A DNA stretch of 64,000 nucleotides, taken from the NCBI GenBank assembly GCA_030533085.1, contig JAUNJZ010000001.1, forward strand, positions 88,814-152,813, written 5' to 3'. A program made the translations under genes and the position numbers. The notes beneath the pieces were generated by a model. It was not told where the DNA came from. It ran no database searches and worked only from the letters and a program-made list of their open reading frames with translations. Numbering within the stretch: position 1 is the stretch's first letter; the number at the start of each line of letters is the position of its first letter. Below are positions 17,398 through 27,722 of the stretch, in pieces. This DNA comes from Synergistaceae bacterium (lineage in GTDB: Bacteria; Synergistota; Synergistia; Synergistales; Synergistaceae).

Positions 17398-17691
17398 ATT
17401 CGTTCCTCCATAAAAAACTATTCCGGCAAACGAAGCCCTCCGCGGGCGACGCCGCCTTATATAGATATTATCACTAAAAGCCCCATACCGCGCTCCCGTT
17501 CGATAAAAATTCCCGCACCGGGGGCGTATGCGCTTTCACTTCCCGTAAAGTATAACAGAGAGAGGGCTGAACGTCCCCGTCCAAATGCGCGCTCCGCCTT
17601 GCGGAGAAGGAATTTACGCTTCGGCAAGCGGCCGGTTTTCTTATATCAATGAAGGCGAAAAGCCCCGGTTTGCAGATGAACGGGCAGAAGC

Positions 17692-18906
17692 TCAACTCCA
17701 TTCCTTCGCGGTGAGGAAGTCCCTGATATTTCGGTGCTTGATACCGTTTCTGCTCATGTCAAACTCGTCGAGGGAAACAACGTATTTGGGGAAGTTATCT
17801 CGAATGCCGTCATATGCGCCGAACTCACGCCTTACCGTATCGTCTCCGGCAAGGAGGTACGCGACCTGAATGTAGAGTTTTTCGCCTCTTCTGCCGCACA
17901 CGAAATCAATTTCCTTCTCTCCGGCTCTTCCTACGGTAACGGTATATCCGCGCCGCAGAAGCTCCATATAAACGATGTTCTCTAAGATAAGGCTGATGTC
18001 GCGCATATTGCCGCCGAAGACCGCCTCTCTTATGCCGTGGTCCGCAATGTAGTATTTCTCATTTGAAGCGAGAATCTGCTTGCCCTGCAAGTCCTCCCGC
18101 TTCACCTGATAAAGCAGATACGCGTCGCGGCAGTATTTCAGATAATTCAGTACGGTCTCCGCGGCAGCGGCGCGCCTCTCATTCTTCAAGAACTTCACAA
18201 GCGAGGAAGCGGAGAAGGTCGTTCCTACGTTAGCCATAGCGTAAGCAATGATACGTTCGAGCAAATCGACGTCTCTGACCTTATTTCTCTTTACGACATC
18301 CTTGAGCTGAACCGAGTTAAAGAGATCGGTAAGATACTGCTTTGACGCTTCTTCCTCATAGCGAAGATTTCCGAGGTACGGCATCCCTCCGGCAAGAAGA
18401 TACTTCTGAAAGCGCTGCTGCGCTGTCGCTTCCGGTGATACCCTGTGATACAGCTCAGAAAACTCTGTAAAGGAAAAGGGATAAATAACGAACTCCACAT
18501 ACCGCCCTCCGAGATAGGTAGCCAGCTCGCCCGAGAGCAGCTTCGCGTTCGAGCCGGTGATGTAGATGTCGCAATCCAGCGCGACGCGGAAGGAGTTGAC
18601 GCACTTCTCCCACCCCTCCGCTTCCTGTATCTCGTCGAAAAAGAGATAGACTTTTCCGTTTATGCTCTTTGCTCTCCCGACAATCTCTTCGTTCAGCGCA
18701 GCCGCGGTCAAGAGATGGGAATAGCTAAAATCCTCAAAGTTAATGGAAATAAACTGCGACGGTTGGATCCCGGATGCGGTCAATTCCTCTTTTATCAGCT
18801 CCAACATGACCGACTTTCCGCTGCGGCGTATGCCGGTCATAACCTTAATAAGCTCGCTGCCGATAAAAGGACGGATTCGGCTCATATACATTTCGCGTTT
18901 GATCAT
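17692..18906 (-). CDS. AAA_14 / DUF4143 ATPase
   Basis: 404 residues. Walker A GIRRSGKS near residue 25, Walker B YLFFDEIQ near 95, sensor ITGSNAKLLS near 118, followed by the DUF4143 winged-helix part (from about 190) and a C-terminal PD-(D/E)XK-like stretch (EKEIDFVCGRRGEKLYIQVAY near 330). Such proteins are widespread in anaerobes, often on mobile or variable DNA, and their biological role is unsettled. The gene looks lower in GC than its neighbours and has no operon partners, suggesting transfer. An alternative start (MSRIRPF) is seven codons in. Confidence 0.85.
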   Translation of the reverse strand: MIKREMYMSRIRPFIGSELIKVMTGIRRSGKSVMLELIKEELTASGIQPSQFISINFEDFSYSHLLTAAALNEEIVGRAKSINGKVYLFFDEIQEAEGWEKCVNSFRVALDCDIYITGSNAKLLSGELATYLGGRYVEFVIYPFSFTEFSELYHRVSPEATAQQRFQKYLLAGGMPYLGNLRYEEEASKQYLTDLFNSVQLKDVVKRNKVRDVDLLERIIAYAMANVGTTFSASSLVKFLKNERRAAAAETVLNYLKYCRDAYLLYQVKREDLQGKQILASNEKYYIADHGIREAVFGGNMRDISLILENIVYMELLRRGYTVTVGRAGEKEIDFVCGRRGEKLYIQVAYLLAGDDTVRREFGAYDGIRDNFPKYVVSLDEFDMSRNGIKHRNIRDFLTAKEWS

Positions 18907-19210
18907 GAAAGCGCGGCCTCCTTCCCTGTGGCGTTTATAACATAAGCTATTTACGCCGAAAAATCAATGGGTAAAAAGTGAATTCATCAGTTATATCTTA
19001 TGAAATCTAAAACATAACGCGGATTGCAAGACATATTTTATGATTGGTGCGTGAGTAACATTACTCAATCAGAAAGAGAGCCAAAAGAAAATAAAATTAA
19101 CGTATCAGCATGGCAAGAGGAGTAGATCAGGATTGTGTGGATTGGCTGCCGACTTAAAACAAAAAAGATGTATAATCTATCTGCAAATATAAAAGAGGAG
19201 GAAATGAAAA
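18907..19210. other. AT-rich intergenic region between divergent AAA ATPase and lemA
   Basis: About 300 bases with no gene that I can support. It is AT-rich compared with the flanks. A perfect TATAAT at 19171-19176 lies about 40 bases before lemA, but no good -35 stands at the right distance. AAAAGAGGAGGAA just before 19211 is the lemA ribosome site. Confidence 0.5.
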
Positions 19211-19762
19211 ATGACATTATGGATCGTTCTGGGAATCGCGGCGCTTCTTGTGGTCTGGCTGATCTCCGCCTATAACGGGCTTGTCCGTCTGAGGAACATG
19301 GCGCAGGAGGCATGGAGCGGAATAGACGTACAGCTCAAACGTCGCTGCGACCTCGTCCCGAATCTGGTGGAGACTGTGAAGGGCTACGCGTCGCACGAAA
19401 AGAGCACGCTCGACGAGGTGACGAAAGCCCGCACCTCGGTCATAAATTCCGGCGAAGACGCGGAAGCCAGGCTCAGGGCTGAAAATATGCTCTCGTCAAC
19501 GCTGCGTTCGCTCTTCGCCGTCGCGGAGGCATATCCCGACCTGAAGGCAAATACAAACTTCATCCAGCTGCAAGAGCAGCTCAGCCGGCTGGAGGACGAA
19601 ATACAGATGGCGCGCCGTTACTACAACGGCTCGGCGCGCAACCTCAACAACGCAGTCCAGCAATTCCCCGGAATGCTGATAGCCGGGCCGATGGGCTTCA
19701 GCACGATGCCCTACTTCGAGGCCGACGACTCGGAGAGAAGCACGCCGAAGGTAGCTTTTTAG
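19211..19762 (+). CDS. lemA: LemA family protein
   Basis: 183 residues. One N-terminal TM (WIVLGIAALLVVWLISAYNGLV), then the conserved LemA helical body: IDVQLKRRCDLVPNLVETVKGYASHEK near residue 38, KANTNFIQLQEQLSRLEDEI near 115 and YYNGSARNLNN near 138. LemA proteins are extracytoplasmic helical-bundle membrane proteins of uncertain role, commonly paired with TPM or DUF2207 proteins, as here. The downstream DUF2207 gene starts 55 bases later. Confidence 0.93.
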   Translation: MTLWIVLGIAALLVVWLISAYNGLVRLRNMAQEAWSGIDVQLKRRCDLVPNLVETVKGYASHEKSTLDEVTKARTSVINSGEDAEARLRAENMLSSTLRSLFAVAEAYPDLKANTNFIQLQEQLSRLEDEIQMARRYYNGSARNLNNAVQQFPGMLIAGPMGFSTMPYFEADDSERSTPKVAF

Positions 19763-19817
19763 AGCAGGGGCGGCTATGAAGAAGCTTCACGGCGTCGCGG
19801 GAAAAGGTGCATGACAG

Positions 19818-21707
19818 ATGAAAAAGATTAAAATTCTTCTGCTGTTGGCGCTTTCTCTGCTGACGCTCATCGCCGCTCCCGCCTCTGCCCGCGAAAGCAT
19901 AAAGGATTTCAGCTGCGTCGTAAGGATTCAGGATGACAGCTCGATCGAGGTAACTGAAAAAATCCTCATAAATGTGGAACACACGGACATTAAAAGAGGC
20001 ATAGTCAGAAGCTTCCCGATCGAGTACAAAGACGCGGAGGGGCGCGACTTCGAGGTCGGCTTCGACATAATATCCGTTACTGTGGACGGAGAGGATATTC
20101 CCTGGGAAATATCTTACGACGGCAGCTACGCCAACGTCAGAATAGGCGACCCTGATTCGCTGATAGCGAAAGGGGCGCGCCTCTTCACGATAGAATATAT
20201 CAGCACGAGACAGGTCGGCTTCTTTGAAGATTACGACGAGCTGTACTGGAACGCGACCGGCCACGCCTGGTCGTGGCCGATATTGTCGGCCAGCTGCACC
20301 GTCTACCTGCCCAAGAGGGAGCCTCCCGCCGCCTTCCGCTCAATAGAATGGTATGTCAGCCGCTATGGGGAAAAGGGAAGCAAAGGGAACGCGAGGCTGA
20401 GCGGCAGCACAGTAACGACGACCAAGCCGCTCTCACCCGGAGAAGGGCTGACAGTAGTCTACACCTGGCCCAAAGGCATAATTACCCCGCCCCCGCCGCC
20501 TTTCGGCAACGAGAAGGCGCAGGCTGAGGTCGCCGCCGTGACGGCGCTCCTTATGTGGTTATGGTTCTTCTTCGCCCTCTATAAGTGGGGAGGCGCAGCC
20601 CCAGCCCCCGCGGTCATCCCGCGCTTCTACCCTCCGAAGGACAGCTCGCCAGCCTTCGTGCGCTACATAATGAAAATGAGCGTGGATCAGATATCTTTCA
20701 CCTCGGATATAATAGGGCTTGCCGTCAAGGGAGCCTTAAAAATCGAAGAAAATGAATCCGGCGGCGGTCTGCTCAGGAAAAAACGCAAAAAATTCACGCT
20801 GGTGAAGCTATCGGACGACGTAGAGATGACAAGAGACGAGACTGCGATAATGGAGCGCCTCTTCTCGGGCGGAGCGGAGAGCGTAACAGTCGATAAGGCT
20901 CACGCGAAAAGACTGGCCGCGGCCAGCGCGGGACTAAAACGCGGCGTTGTCGCCCTCGGCAGGAAGCTCTTCTCCTCCGACAACAGGCTGTGCGTCACCT
21001 CGATGCTGATATTCGCCGCGGGACTGTCGGCGACGCTGCCTTTCACCGGCGAAGATATCTTCGCGATCATTCTCTCCGCCTTTCTGGGCGGCGTTGTGAT
21101 CATCATCGCGATGGTCAGAAATGTAAAAATCAGCGACGGCTTCACGCAAAAGCTGGCGACAATCATAGTATCCCTGATACCGCCGGCGGTGCTCTCCGTA
21201 ATGTCGTGGTCTATCTTATACGACGAGGGGCAGAGCGGCATTATAGCGCTTCTGTTCGTAGCCGCCGCCGCTTCCGTCTCTCTGCTGCGGCCGCTGCTCT
21301 TCCACAGAACGCCTCAAGGAGCGGAAATATTCGCGGAGGTCAAGGGGCTGGAGCTGTACATAACGGTGGCGGAGAAGGATCGTATGGAAATGCTGAACGC
21401 CCCGGAGGAAACGCCGCAGCTCTTTGAGCGCCTTCTTCCCTACGCCGTCGCCCTCGGCGCGGCAAAGACATGGGGGGAGAGATTCGCGGAGGTGCTGAAA
21501 AAGGCTGAATACACTCCGCAGTGGTACGACGGTCCCAGCCCGTACATCTTCATGGACCCCGGCAGCTTTGGGAACTTCTCCGACGCGCTGGGTTCAAGCA
21601 TGGCCTCCGGCATGAAGCCGGAACGCGCTCCCAGCCTATCCTCAGGCGCGGGCGGAGGCGGCTTTTCCGGCGGCGGAGGCGGCGGGGGCGGCGGCTCCGG
21701 CTGGTAA
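19818..21707 (+). CDS. DUF2207-domain membrane protein
   Basis: 629 residues. Signal peptide (KILLLLALSLLTLIAAPASA, residues 5-24), an extracytoplasmic DUF2207 beta-rich domain to about 220, a TM near 235-255, a cytoplasmic-type region, a cluster of TM segments at about 390-490, and a glycine-rich tail (GAGGGGFSGGGGGGGGGSGW). The Gly-rich C-terminus with final GW is common in this family. It is the usual partner of LemA; function unknown, possibly in envelope maintenance. No RBS as strong as the neighbours is seen, but ATGACAG overlaps suggest coupling to upstream translation. Confidence 0.88.
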   Translation: MKKIKILLLLALSLLTLIAAPASARESIKDFSCVVRIQDDSSIEVTEKILINVEHTDIKRGIVRSFPIEYKDAEGRDFEVGFDIISVTVDGEDIPWEISYDGSYANVRIGDPDSLIAKGARLFTIEYISTRQVGFFEDYDELYWNATGHAWSWPILSASCTVYLPKREPPAAFRSIEWYVSRYGEKGSKGNARLSGSTVTTTKPLSPGEGLTVVYTWPKGIITPPPPPFGNEKAQAEVAAVTALLMWLWFFFALYKWGGAAPAPAVIPRFYPPKDSSPAFVRYIMKMSVDQISFTSDIIGLAVKGALKIEENESGGGLLRKKRKKFTLVKLSDDVEMTRDETAIMERLFSGGAESVTVDKAHAKRLAAASAGLKRGVVALGRKLFSSDNRLCVTSMLIFAAGLSATLPFTGEDIFAIILSAFLGGVVIIIAMVRNVKISDGFTQKLATIIVSLIPPAVLSVMSWSILYDEGQSGIIALLFVAAAASVSLLRPLLFHRTPQGAEIFAEVKGLELYITVAEKDRMEMLNAPEETPQLFERLLPYAVALGAAKTWGERFAEVLKKAEYTPQWYDGPSPYIFMDPGSFGNFSDALGSSMASGMKPERAPSLSSGAGGGGFSGGGGGGGGGSGW

Positions 21708-21785
21708 ATTTACCGCGCCGCCTATCAGACACGCGCGGCCGCCTGAAAAATAATCTTCCACTGACAGGCGCAATACAAAAGACAG

Positions 21786-21821
21786 AAAGAGGACGGCGGA
21801 TATCTTCGCCGCCCTCTTTTT
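21786..21821 (+). terminator. Terminator of the lemA unit
   Basis: AAAGAGGACGGCG and CGCCGCCCTCTTTTT form a stem with one mismatch and a loop GATATCTT, followed by T-rich DNA. Confidence 0.75.
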
Positions 21822-21952
21822 ATCAGGGGCCGATTATCATATGGGCAGAAAACCACTATAGCCGGGCAGGTAAATAACAATATCCAAAGCTGCGCGGAAG
21901 CTGTATCCTGACAGCCGGTCTTGAAGAACGCGGCGCGCAAGGAGGAAAGGCA

Positions 21953-22066
21953 ATGTGGTATATCAACATGATTCTCTGGATAGGGATAGTATTCGGCTGC
22001 TTCGGCTGGGCGCTCTGCACGATGTACAAGGCGGAAAAACGGCGCGGCGACTATAGGGGAAAATGA
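21953..22066 (+). CDS. 37-residue membrane protein resembling an NSS-transporter small subunit
   Basis: Sequence begins MWYINMILWIGIVFGCF and ends in a basic tail (EKRRGDYRGK). One TM segment. It stands behind a very good ribosome site (CAAGGAGGAAAGG), ends at TGA, and runs into a terminator. It resembles the 33-residue protein at 34762-34863 that follows an NSS transporter (shared MWxxNMI and FGCF), so it probably belongs to the same MetS-like family; here, however, no transporter gene is adjacent. A truncated copy of its 3' half is repeated at 23504-23571. Confidence 0.7.
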   Translation: MWYINMILWIGIVFGCFGWALCTMYKAEKRRGDYRGK

Positions 22067-22113
22067 AAAAAGACGAAGGCTCCGGTAAAGGAGGCTTCGT
22101 CTTTTTTTTTATC
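21999..22113 (+). repeat. Direct repeat, left copy (end of micro-gene plus terminator)
   Basis: Near-identical to 23504-23622, offset 1505 bases. It starts at GCTTCGGCTGGGCGCTCTGC, covers the last 22 codons of the 37-residue gene and the hairpin terminator, and differs by one substitution near 22068, a three-base indel near 22085 and the T-run. It bounds the HTH/dinD cassette on the left. Confidence 0.9.
22069..22111. terminator. Hairpin terminator in the left repeat
   Basis: AAGACGAAGGCTCC and GGAGGCTTCGTCTT form a 14-bp stem with one mismatch, then nine T. It ends the micro-gene transcript; the second copy at 23575-23618 lies before convergent purA. Confidence 0.8.
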
Positions 22114-22182
22114 GTAAAAGCAAGAGGGTGCTCTATAGACTGTTTATTCCACAGAGTTGGAGCTTCCGCTGTGATAAGCTGG

Positions 22183-23058
22183 TTATCCCTCACGCCTCTT
22201 ACTGTTATGTTCTTCCGGAAGTTTACCGGCCAGTTCGGCAAGTTTCTTTTCCTGCGATTTTACCCGGCGTTCTAACTTTTTGATATCCTCGGAGGGAGGT
22301 AAATTTTCCGGCTTGATTCCACGCTGTCCTAACATATCCCGCACAGAACGATTGTTCTGAATATGTTCTCCTGTGATGGAGGATTCCTCCTGCAAATCTT
22401 TTTCTTCCACATTATAGTTTGTAATTTCAGTTGCAAGGTTTTTGGCTGCAATCGTAAGTGTGGGGAGAAAATCGGCAAGCGGTCGATTATCTTTCACGCC
22501 AAGCCGTTCCTTCATTTCCAGTGTGCTGTAACCGCCAAACAGCGTCTGGTCGCCTTTAGAACGAATACGGCCAAACCCTGCGTCATCAACACCACGCTCA
22601 TAAATATTCTGCGACAGTCTTTTTTCTGATTCACGAAGTCTGCCGCGGGCTTCAGTACGCTCAATAAAGGCAATACGTTCTTCGATAAGCTCCTGTTTTC
22701 GTGTCTGCACGGCGAAATAACTCTGCGCGAATGCGATTTCTTCTTTTTTGGGGTCTCCATTTTGAGCAATCAGGTAACAGGCGTAGCGTGTGAGCATATA
22801 GTCTTTAATTTGCCTTTTAGCGCCGCTGCCGAGTTCAACCATTTTCGTGACCTCACGAAAATGGTCTGATACCTCTACGCCGGATGTTTCGCATGACCCC
22901 ATTGCGCGATACACAGCATTATCGAAGTTTTCCCAACGGTCATAGCCAAGCAGTGGCATAAGCTCACGGGCATACCAAAATTCTACCTCAGCATTTTCTG
23001 TATTGTGAATAACTAAATCATATTGCCGACGAATCTGTTCAATTTTTCTTTTATCCAT
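22183..23058 (-). CDS. dinD: DNA-damage-inducible protein D (DinD)
   Basis: 291 residues, near the length of E. coli DinD. Family block YMLTRYACYLIAQNGDPKKEEIAFAQSYFAVQTRK lies near residues 85-120; the N-terminal FWYARELMPLLGYDRWENF stretch resembles the BRO/KilA-like N-domain of DinD. E. coli DinD inhibits RecA filaments; whether this one does is not known. The gene is visibly lower in GC than its neighbours, has another codon taste, and lies between two direct repeats with a frameshifted regulator upstream that shares a base with its start (TAATG). No LexA box is evident. Confidence 0.88.
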   Translation of the reverse strand: MDKRKIEQIRRQYDLVIHNTENAEVEFWYARELMPLLGYDRWENFDNAVYRAMGSCETSGVEVSDHFREVTKMVELGSGAKRQIKDYMLTRYACYLIAQNGDPKKEEIAFAQSYFAVQTRKQELIEERIAFIERTEARGRLRESEKRLSQNIYERGVDDAGFGRIRSKGDQTLFGGYSTLEMKERLGVKDNRPLADFLPTLTIAAKNLATEITNYNVEEKDLQEESSITGEHIQNNRSVRDMLGQRGIKPENLPPSEDIKKLERRVKSQEKKLAELAGKLPEEHNSKRREG

Positions 23059-23265
23059 TATTTTGTCTCATCCTCCGGGCCAGATTCCATAATATCATCC
23101 ATAGCGCAATCCGGTACGCGACAAATTTTTTTTATGCTTTCCAGTGACGCATGGCCGTTACATTTCAGATTTGCCGCATATTGCCGGGAAATCGGTTTTT
23201 CGTTGTAATTCAGCATTAGATAAATCTTTTTCTAAATGAAACAAATTTTTTATAGTTACAGACAT
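23058..23265 (-). pseudogene. Frameshifted small XRE/Cro-type regulator upstream of dinD
   Basis: ATG at 23265 behind GAAGGG opens a frame beginning MSVTIKNLFHLEKDLSNAEL and reaching QRKTDF. A different frame then reads ISRQYAANLKCNGHASLESI, KKICRVPDCAMDDIME and the stop, overlapping dinD's ATG by one base. Joined, the two parts match the usual small Cro/CI-type regulators (NAELQRKTGISRQ...NLKCNG...CDDIME). The break is near 23192-23196, where two bases seem to be missing (ACC-G-ATT). Without repair only a 52-residue C-terminal ORF from 23216, with no ribosome site, remains. It could be a real loss or a sequencing error. Confidence 0.7.
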
Positions 23266-23472
23266 TATTGCCCTTCACCATGTGATTATTTTATATCACG
23301 AAAAAGTAAGAAATGCAATGAGATAGTGTCTGCCAATAAAAGTTTACAATGGAAAATAGGCGGATATGATATGCTTCATAAATTCCAGCGGTTTCTCTAA
23401 TGATTTTCTAATAATCCGCGGACATATTTACAGCAATGAGAAATTAAAAGCTTTTTTAAAGCGGGTTTGCGT

Positions 23473-23571
23473 ATGAAAAGGATTATGGTGATCAGCTGCA
23501 ACGGCTTCGGCTGGGCGCTCTGCACGATGTACAAGGCGGAAAAACGGCGCGGCGACTATAGGGGAAAATGA
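23473..23571 (+). pseudogene. Truncated, re-headed copy of the 37-residue micro-gene
   Basis: An ATG at 23473 begins MKRIMVISCN and continues in frame into GFGWALCTMYKAEKRR and the same C-terminus as the gene at 21953. The first part replaces the TM half of the intact gene and there is no good ribosome site. It seems to be a remnant created by the duplication or insertion. Confidence 0.6.
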
Positions 23572-23622
23572 AGAAAGACGAAGGCTCCGCTGATAAAGGA
23601 GGCTTCGTCTTCTTTTATAAAT
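23504..23622 (+). repeat. Direct repeat, right copy
   Basis: Second copy of the 21999-22113 repeat, ending just before purA. It carries the same hairpin (AAGACGAAGGCTCC and GGAGGCTTCGTCTT) with a longer loop. Together the copies bracket about 1.4 kb of foreign-looking DNA with HTH and dinD. Confidence 0.9.
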
Positions 23623-23641
23623 CGCCGCCGCGCGGCAGGCT

Positions 23642-24967
<1,326 letters not shown>

Positions 24968-25017
24968 TTACTATTACTGCTAAAACTTTAATATTGTAAC
25001 CAATGCTGCTGAAATTA

Positions 25018-25281
25018 TCAAGCGTTTTTGTCCGGTAATTTTATTGTTTTCAAAAGCAGCTTGCGCTCCCTAGGCAGTTTTTTTATCGCCGCCTCGCGCT
25101 TCATCGCCTCCTCCTTCGACGGGAGGCTTTCGTAATAGAACAGCTCCGCCGGCAGGCGGCCGCGCGTATATTTCGCCCCCCGTCCGGCGTTGTGGCTTGC
25201 CAGCCGCCTCTCAATGTCGCTGGTCCACCCCGTATAGAGAGTGCCGTCGGAGCAGAGCAGGATATAGACGTAGGCGCTCAT
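25018..25281 (-). CDS. GIY-YIG domain protein (YhbQ/UPF0213 type)
   Basis: 87 residues from [20 protein letters not shown]. The GIY-YIG motif appears as YVYILLC...LYTGWT with the conserved arginine in [19 protein letters not shown] and the glutamate in [14 protein letters not shown]. Such short proteins are single GIY-YIG domains with nuclease-like folds and no established target in bacteria. An in-frame upstream extension of 36 codons overlaps the preceding gene and is unlikely to be used. The gene overlaps nothing but lies one base from the small secreted-protein gene, so they may be cotranscribed. Confidence 0.88.
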   Translation of the reverse strand: MSAYVYILLCSDGTLYTGWTSDIERRLASHNAGRGAKYTRGRLPAELFYYESLPSKEEAMKREAAIKKLPRERKLLLKTIKLPDKNA

Positions 25282-25282
25282 A

Positions 25283-25612
25283 TCATATCGAGAAGGTTCC
25301 GTGCGGACTTTCGTCAAAGAAATGACGCCAGCGCTGAAAATCAAAGTTGAGCAGCTCGCGGATGAGAGGCAAAATCCCCTCCTCCTCAAGCTGTAAGCGC
25401 AATTCGTCGACGAGTGACGAAAACCAGAACATCAGCCCTGCAAAGGCCGAAAAATGAGCCAGCAGCTCGCTCAAAGGCATATCCTCCCACCAGCTTTGCA
25501 GCTCTTCATATATCCCTTCGTCAAAAGCCGGCTGCTCGGGCGAGGCGGCGGCGGCCGCGGGGAAGGCGAGAGCCGCTATCAGCAACAGCGCGATAATCCT
25601 TTTCAATCTCAC
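25283..25612 (-). CDS. Small secreted protein of unknown function
   Basis: About 109 residues. A clear signal peptide ([23 protein letters not shown]) precedes an acidic helical region ([40 protein letters not shown]). I do not recognise a family. The start is uncertain: GTG at 25612, TTG at 25630 or TTG at 25606; none has a strong ribosome site. The gene begins directly after the glmS terminator, so it either depends on read-through or has its own weak promoter. Confidence 0.6.
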   Translation of the reverse strand: MRLKRIIALLLIAALAFPAAAAASPEQPAFDEGIYEELQSWWEDMPLSELLAHFSAFAGLMFWFSSLVDELRLQLEEEGILPLIRELLNFDFQRWRHFFDESPHGTFSI

Positions 25613-25628
25613 ATCATCACCACCGGTC

Positions 25629-25664
25629 AAAAAAACAAAAAGCGGACGGAGAGTCCCCGCCCGC
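25629..25664 (-). terminator. glmS terminator
   Basis: Minus strand GCGGGCGG and CCGTCCGC form a stem with one G-U pair around GGACTCT, then TTTTTGTTTTTTTG. Eighteen bases after the glmS stop. Confidence 0.8.
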
Positions 25665-25681
25665 CCCCGATATTTCGGGTA

Positions 25682-27508
25682 CTATTCGACAGTCACGCTC
25701 TTGGCGAGGTTGCGCGGCATATCTATATCGCAGCCGCGCTGCCTGGCTATATAATAGGCGAAAAGCTGAAGCGGCACAACCGCGATAAAGGGGAAAAGCT
25801 CCGTCTCCGTCTCCGGCGTGAAGATGATATTCTCCGTATAGTGGCCTATCTCTTCGTCTCCCTCTGTCGCTACCGCTATTATGGGCGACTTGCGCGCCAT
25901 GGACTCTTCTATATTGGAGACAGTCTTCTCCCACAGCTCTCCCTTCGGCACCAGCGCCACGACCGGCAGCTCCTTGTCGAGCAGCGCGATGGGGCCGTGC
26001 TTCATCTCTCCCGCCGGATATGCCTCTGCGTGGAGGTAGGATATCTCTTTCAGCTTCAGCGCCCCTTCCAGCGCCGGCGGATAGGCGAGGCCGCGGCCGA
26101 TGAAGAAGAAGCCGCGCGCGTCGGCGAAATTGCGCGCCGTCGCCGCTATATCCTTTTCTTGGGAGAGAATCGAGGCCAGCTTGCCGGGAATATCCATCAT
26201 GGCCGATACCAGACGCTTTTCCGTTTCCGCGTCCAGCTCGCCGCGCAGCTTTGAAAGATACATTCCCAGCAGCGTCAGGATGGTTATCTGGGCTGTGAAG
26301 GTTTTAGTCGCGGCCACGCCTATCTCCGGCCCGGCCGGGGTGATAAGCGCTTCGCCGACCTCGCGGTGAATGGTCGAGCCGCGCACATTGGTGATGACCA
26401 GGCATCTGGCGCCGCGCGATTTTGCCAGACGGGCGGCGTGCAGCGTATCGGCGGTTTCGCCGGACTGCGAGACAAAGACAGCCAGCGTATCCTCACCGGC
26501 GGGGATATTCCTGTAGCGGTATTCCGAAGCGACCTCCGTCCTTATCTCGAAGGAGCCGAAGGTCTCCATAATATGCTGCGCCACGATAGTGGCATAGTGC
26601 GAAGTGCCGCAGGCTATGAAATGTATCTTCTTCCACTTCGCGGCATCCTCAGCCGTCCAGCCAAGCTCGCGGCTCAGATCGACCTCCCCCTCCGCTACTC
26701 TGCCGAGCAGCGTGTGAGCTACCACTTCCGGCTGCTCGTGTATCTCCTTGAGCATGAAATGGGGGTAGGCTCCGCGGTTGGTCATCGCGGCGTCCCAGTC
26801 GAGGTGCATCGTCGGCTTTTCATGCCTGTCGCCGTTAAAATCAAAGAATTCGCAGCCCTCTCTTTTAATGAGCGCCATTTCGTCATCGTCCATGAACCAG
26901 ACGTCATGCGTAAATTCCAGCAGCGCGGTCGGGTCTGAGGCGCAGAAGCCCTCATTCTCCGCGTGGCCGACGACAAGCGGCGAACCCTTGCGAGCCACCC
27001 ATATCTCATTCGGTTTGTCGTGGAAGATGATGACCAGCGCAAAAGCTCCGCGAACACGTTTTGTGAGCTTCACAATAGCCTCTTTCGGGTCGCCGTCGTA
27101 GACATGGCCGAGATACTGCACGGCCGACTCCGTATCCGTCTCTGTGTGAAACTTCACGCCGCAGGCTTCAAGCTCCGCGCGTATATCGCGCGCGTTCTCG
27201 ATGATTCCGTTGTGTACCAGCACGACGCGGCCGTCGCTGGAAATGTGCGGATGGGCGTTATTCTCCGTCACGCCGCCGTGCGTCGCCCAGCGTGTGTGCC
27301 CAATGCCGATATCGCCGCGGAAGCCGCTCCGCTCCGCCTTCTCCGCAAGCTGCGCCACGCGCCCGACCGTGCGGAGATCCTCAATGCGCCCGTCGCGTAT
27401 CACCGCGATGCCGGCCGAGTCATAGCCGCGGTACTCATGCTTGGCAAGCCCCTCAAGTATTACCTTCGTCGTATCTCTGAAACCGACATACCCCATAATT
27501 CCGCACAT
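25682..27508 (-). CDS. glmS: Glutamine-fructose-6-phosphate aminotransferase
   Basis: Makes glucosamine-6-phosphate for peptidoglycan and LPS. 608 residues, full length. The N-terminal Ntn glutaminase starts with the processed nucleophile Cys2 (MCGIMGYVG) and has HTRWATHGGVTENNAHPH near residue 72. Two SIS isomerase domains follow (GTSHYATIVAQHI near 300, VSQSGETADTLHA near 345, GRGLAYPPALEGALKLKEISY near 470), and the C-terminus is DMPRNLAKSVTVE, as always. I looked for a glmS ribozyme in the 214 bases upstream and saw none. Confidence 0.97.
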   Translation of the reverse strand: MCGIMGYVGFRDTTKVILEGLAKHEYRGYDSAGIAVIRDGRIEDLRTVGRVAQLAEKAERSGFRGDIGIGHTRWATHGGVTENNAHPHISSDGRVVLVHNGIIENARDIRAELEACGVKFHTETDTESAVQYLGHVYDGDPKEAIVKLTKRVRGAFALVIIFHDKPNEIWVARKGSPLVVGHAENEGFCASDPTALLEFTHDVWFMDDDEMALIKREGCEFFDFNGDRHEKPTMHLDWDAAMTNRGAYPHFMLKEIHEQPEVVAHTLLGRVAEGEVDLSRELGWTAEDAAKWKKIHFIACGTSHYATIVAQHIMETFGSFEIRTEVASEYRYRNIPAGEDTLAVFVSQSGETADTLHAARLAKSRGARCLVITNVRGSTIHREVGEALITPAGPEIGVAATKTFTAQITILTLLGMYLSKLRGELDAETEKRLVSAMMDIPGKLASILSQEKDIAATARNFADARGFFFIGRGLAYPPALEGALKLKEISYLHAEAYPAGEMKHGPIALLDKELPVVALVPKGELWEKTVSNIEESMARKSPIIAVATEGDEEIGHYTENIIFTPETETELFPFIAVVPLQLFAYYIARQRGCDIDMPRNLAKSVTVE

Positions 27509-27722
27509 CTATATATCACCCTCCAGATTATTGGCTGTTCACCCTACAGCTATATTCTACATTATTTTCACTGGATTCACATCAACGGTGGCGTAAGGGC
27601 GGGCAAATCGCTGTTTTTGTTTGCAGCTCACAGCGGCCGTTCGGTCAGAAATTATGAGAAGGTGAATTTTTCTTTAAAAATAGGCGGTCAAGCAACATCC
27701 GCATATAACCGGCGGCTGTAGA

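Noticed and set aside
17474-17701. Short frames in the gap between the small membrane protein and the AAA ATPase
   Set aside because: No ribosome site and no protein-like pattern; the gap appears to be ordinary intergenic DNA.
27509-27722. Possible glmS ribozyme upstream of glmS
   Set aside because: No stretch resembles the ribozyme core, and the gap is too irregular to support one.
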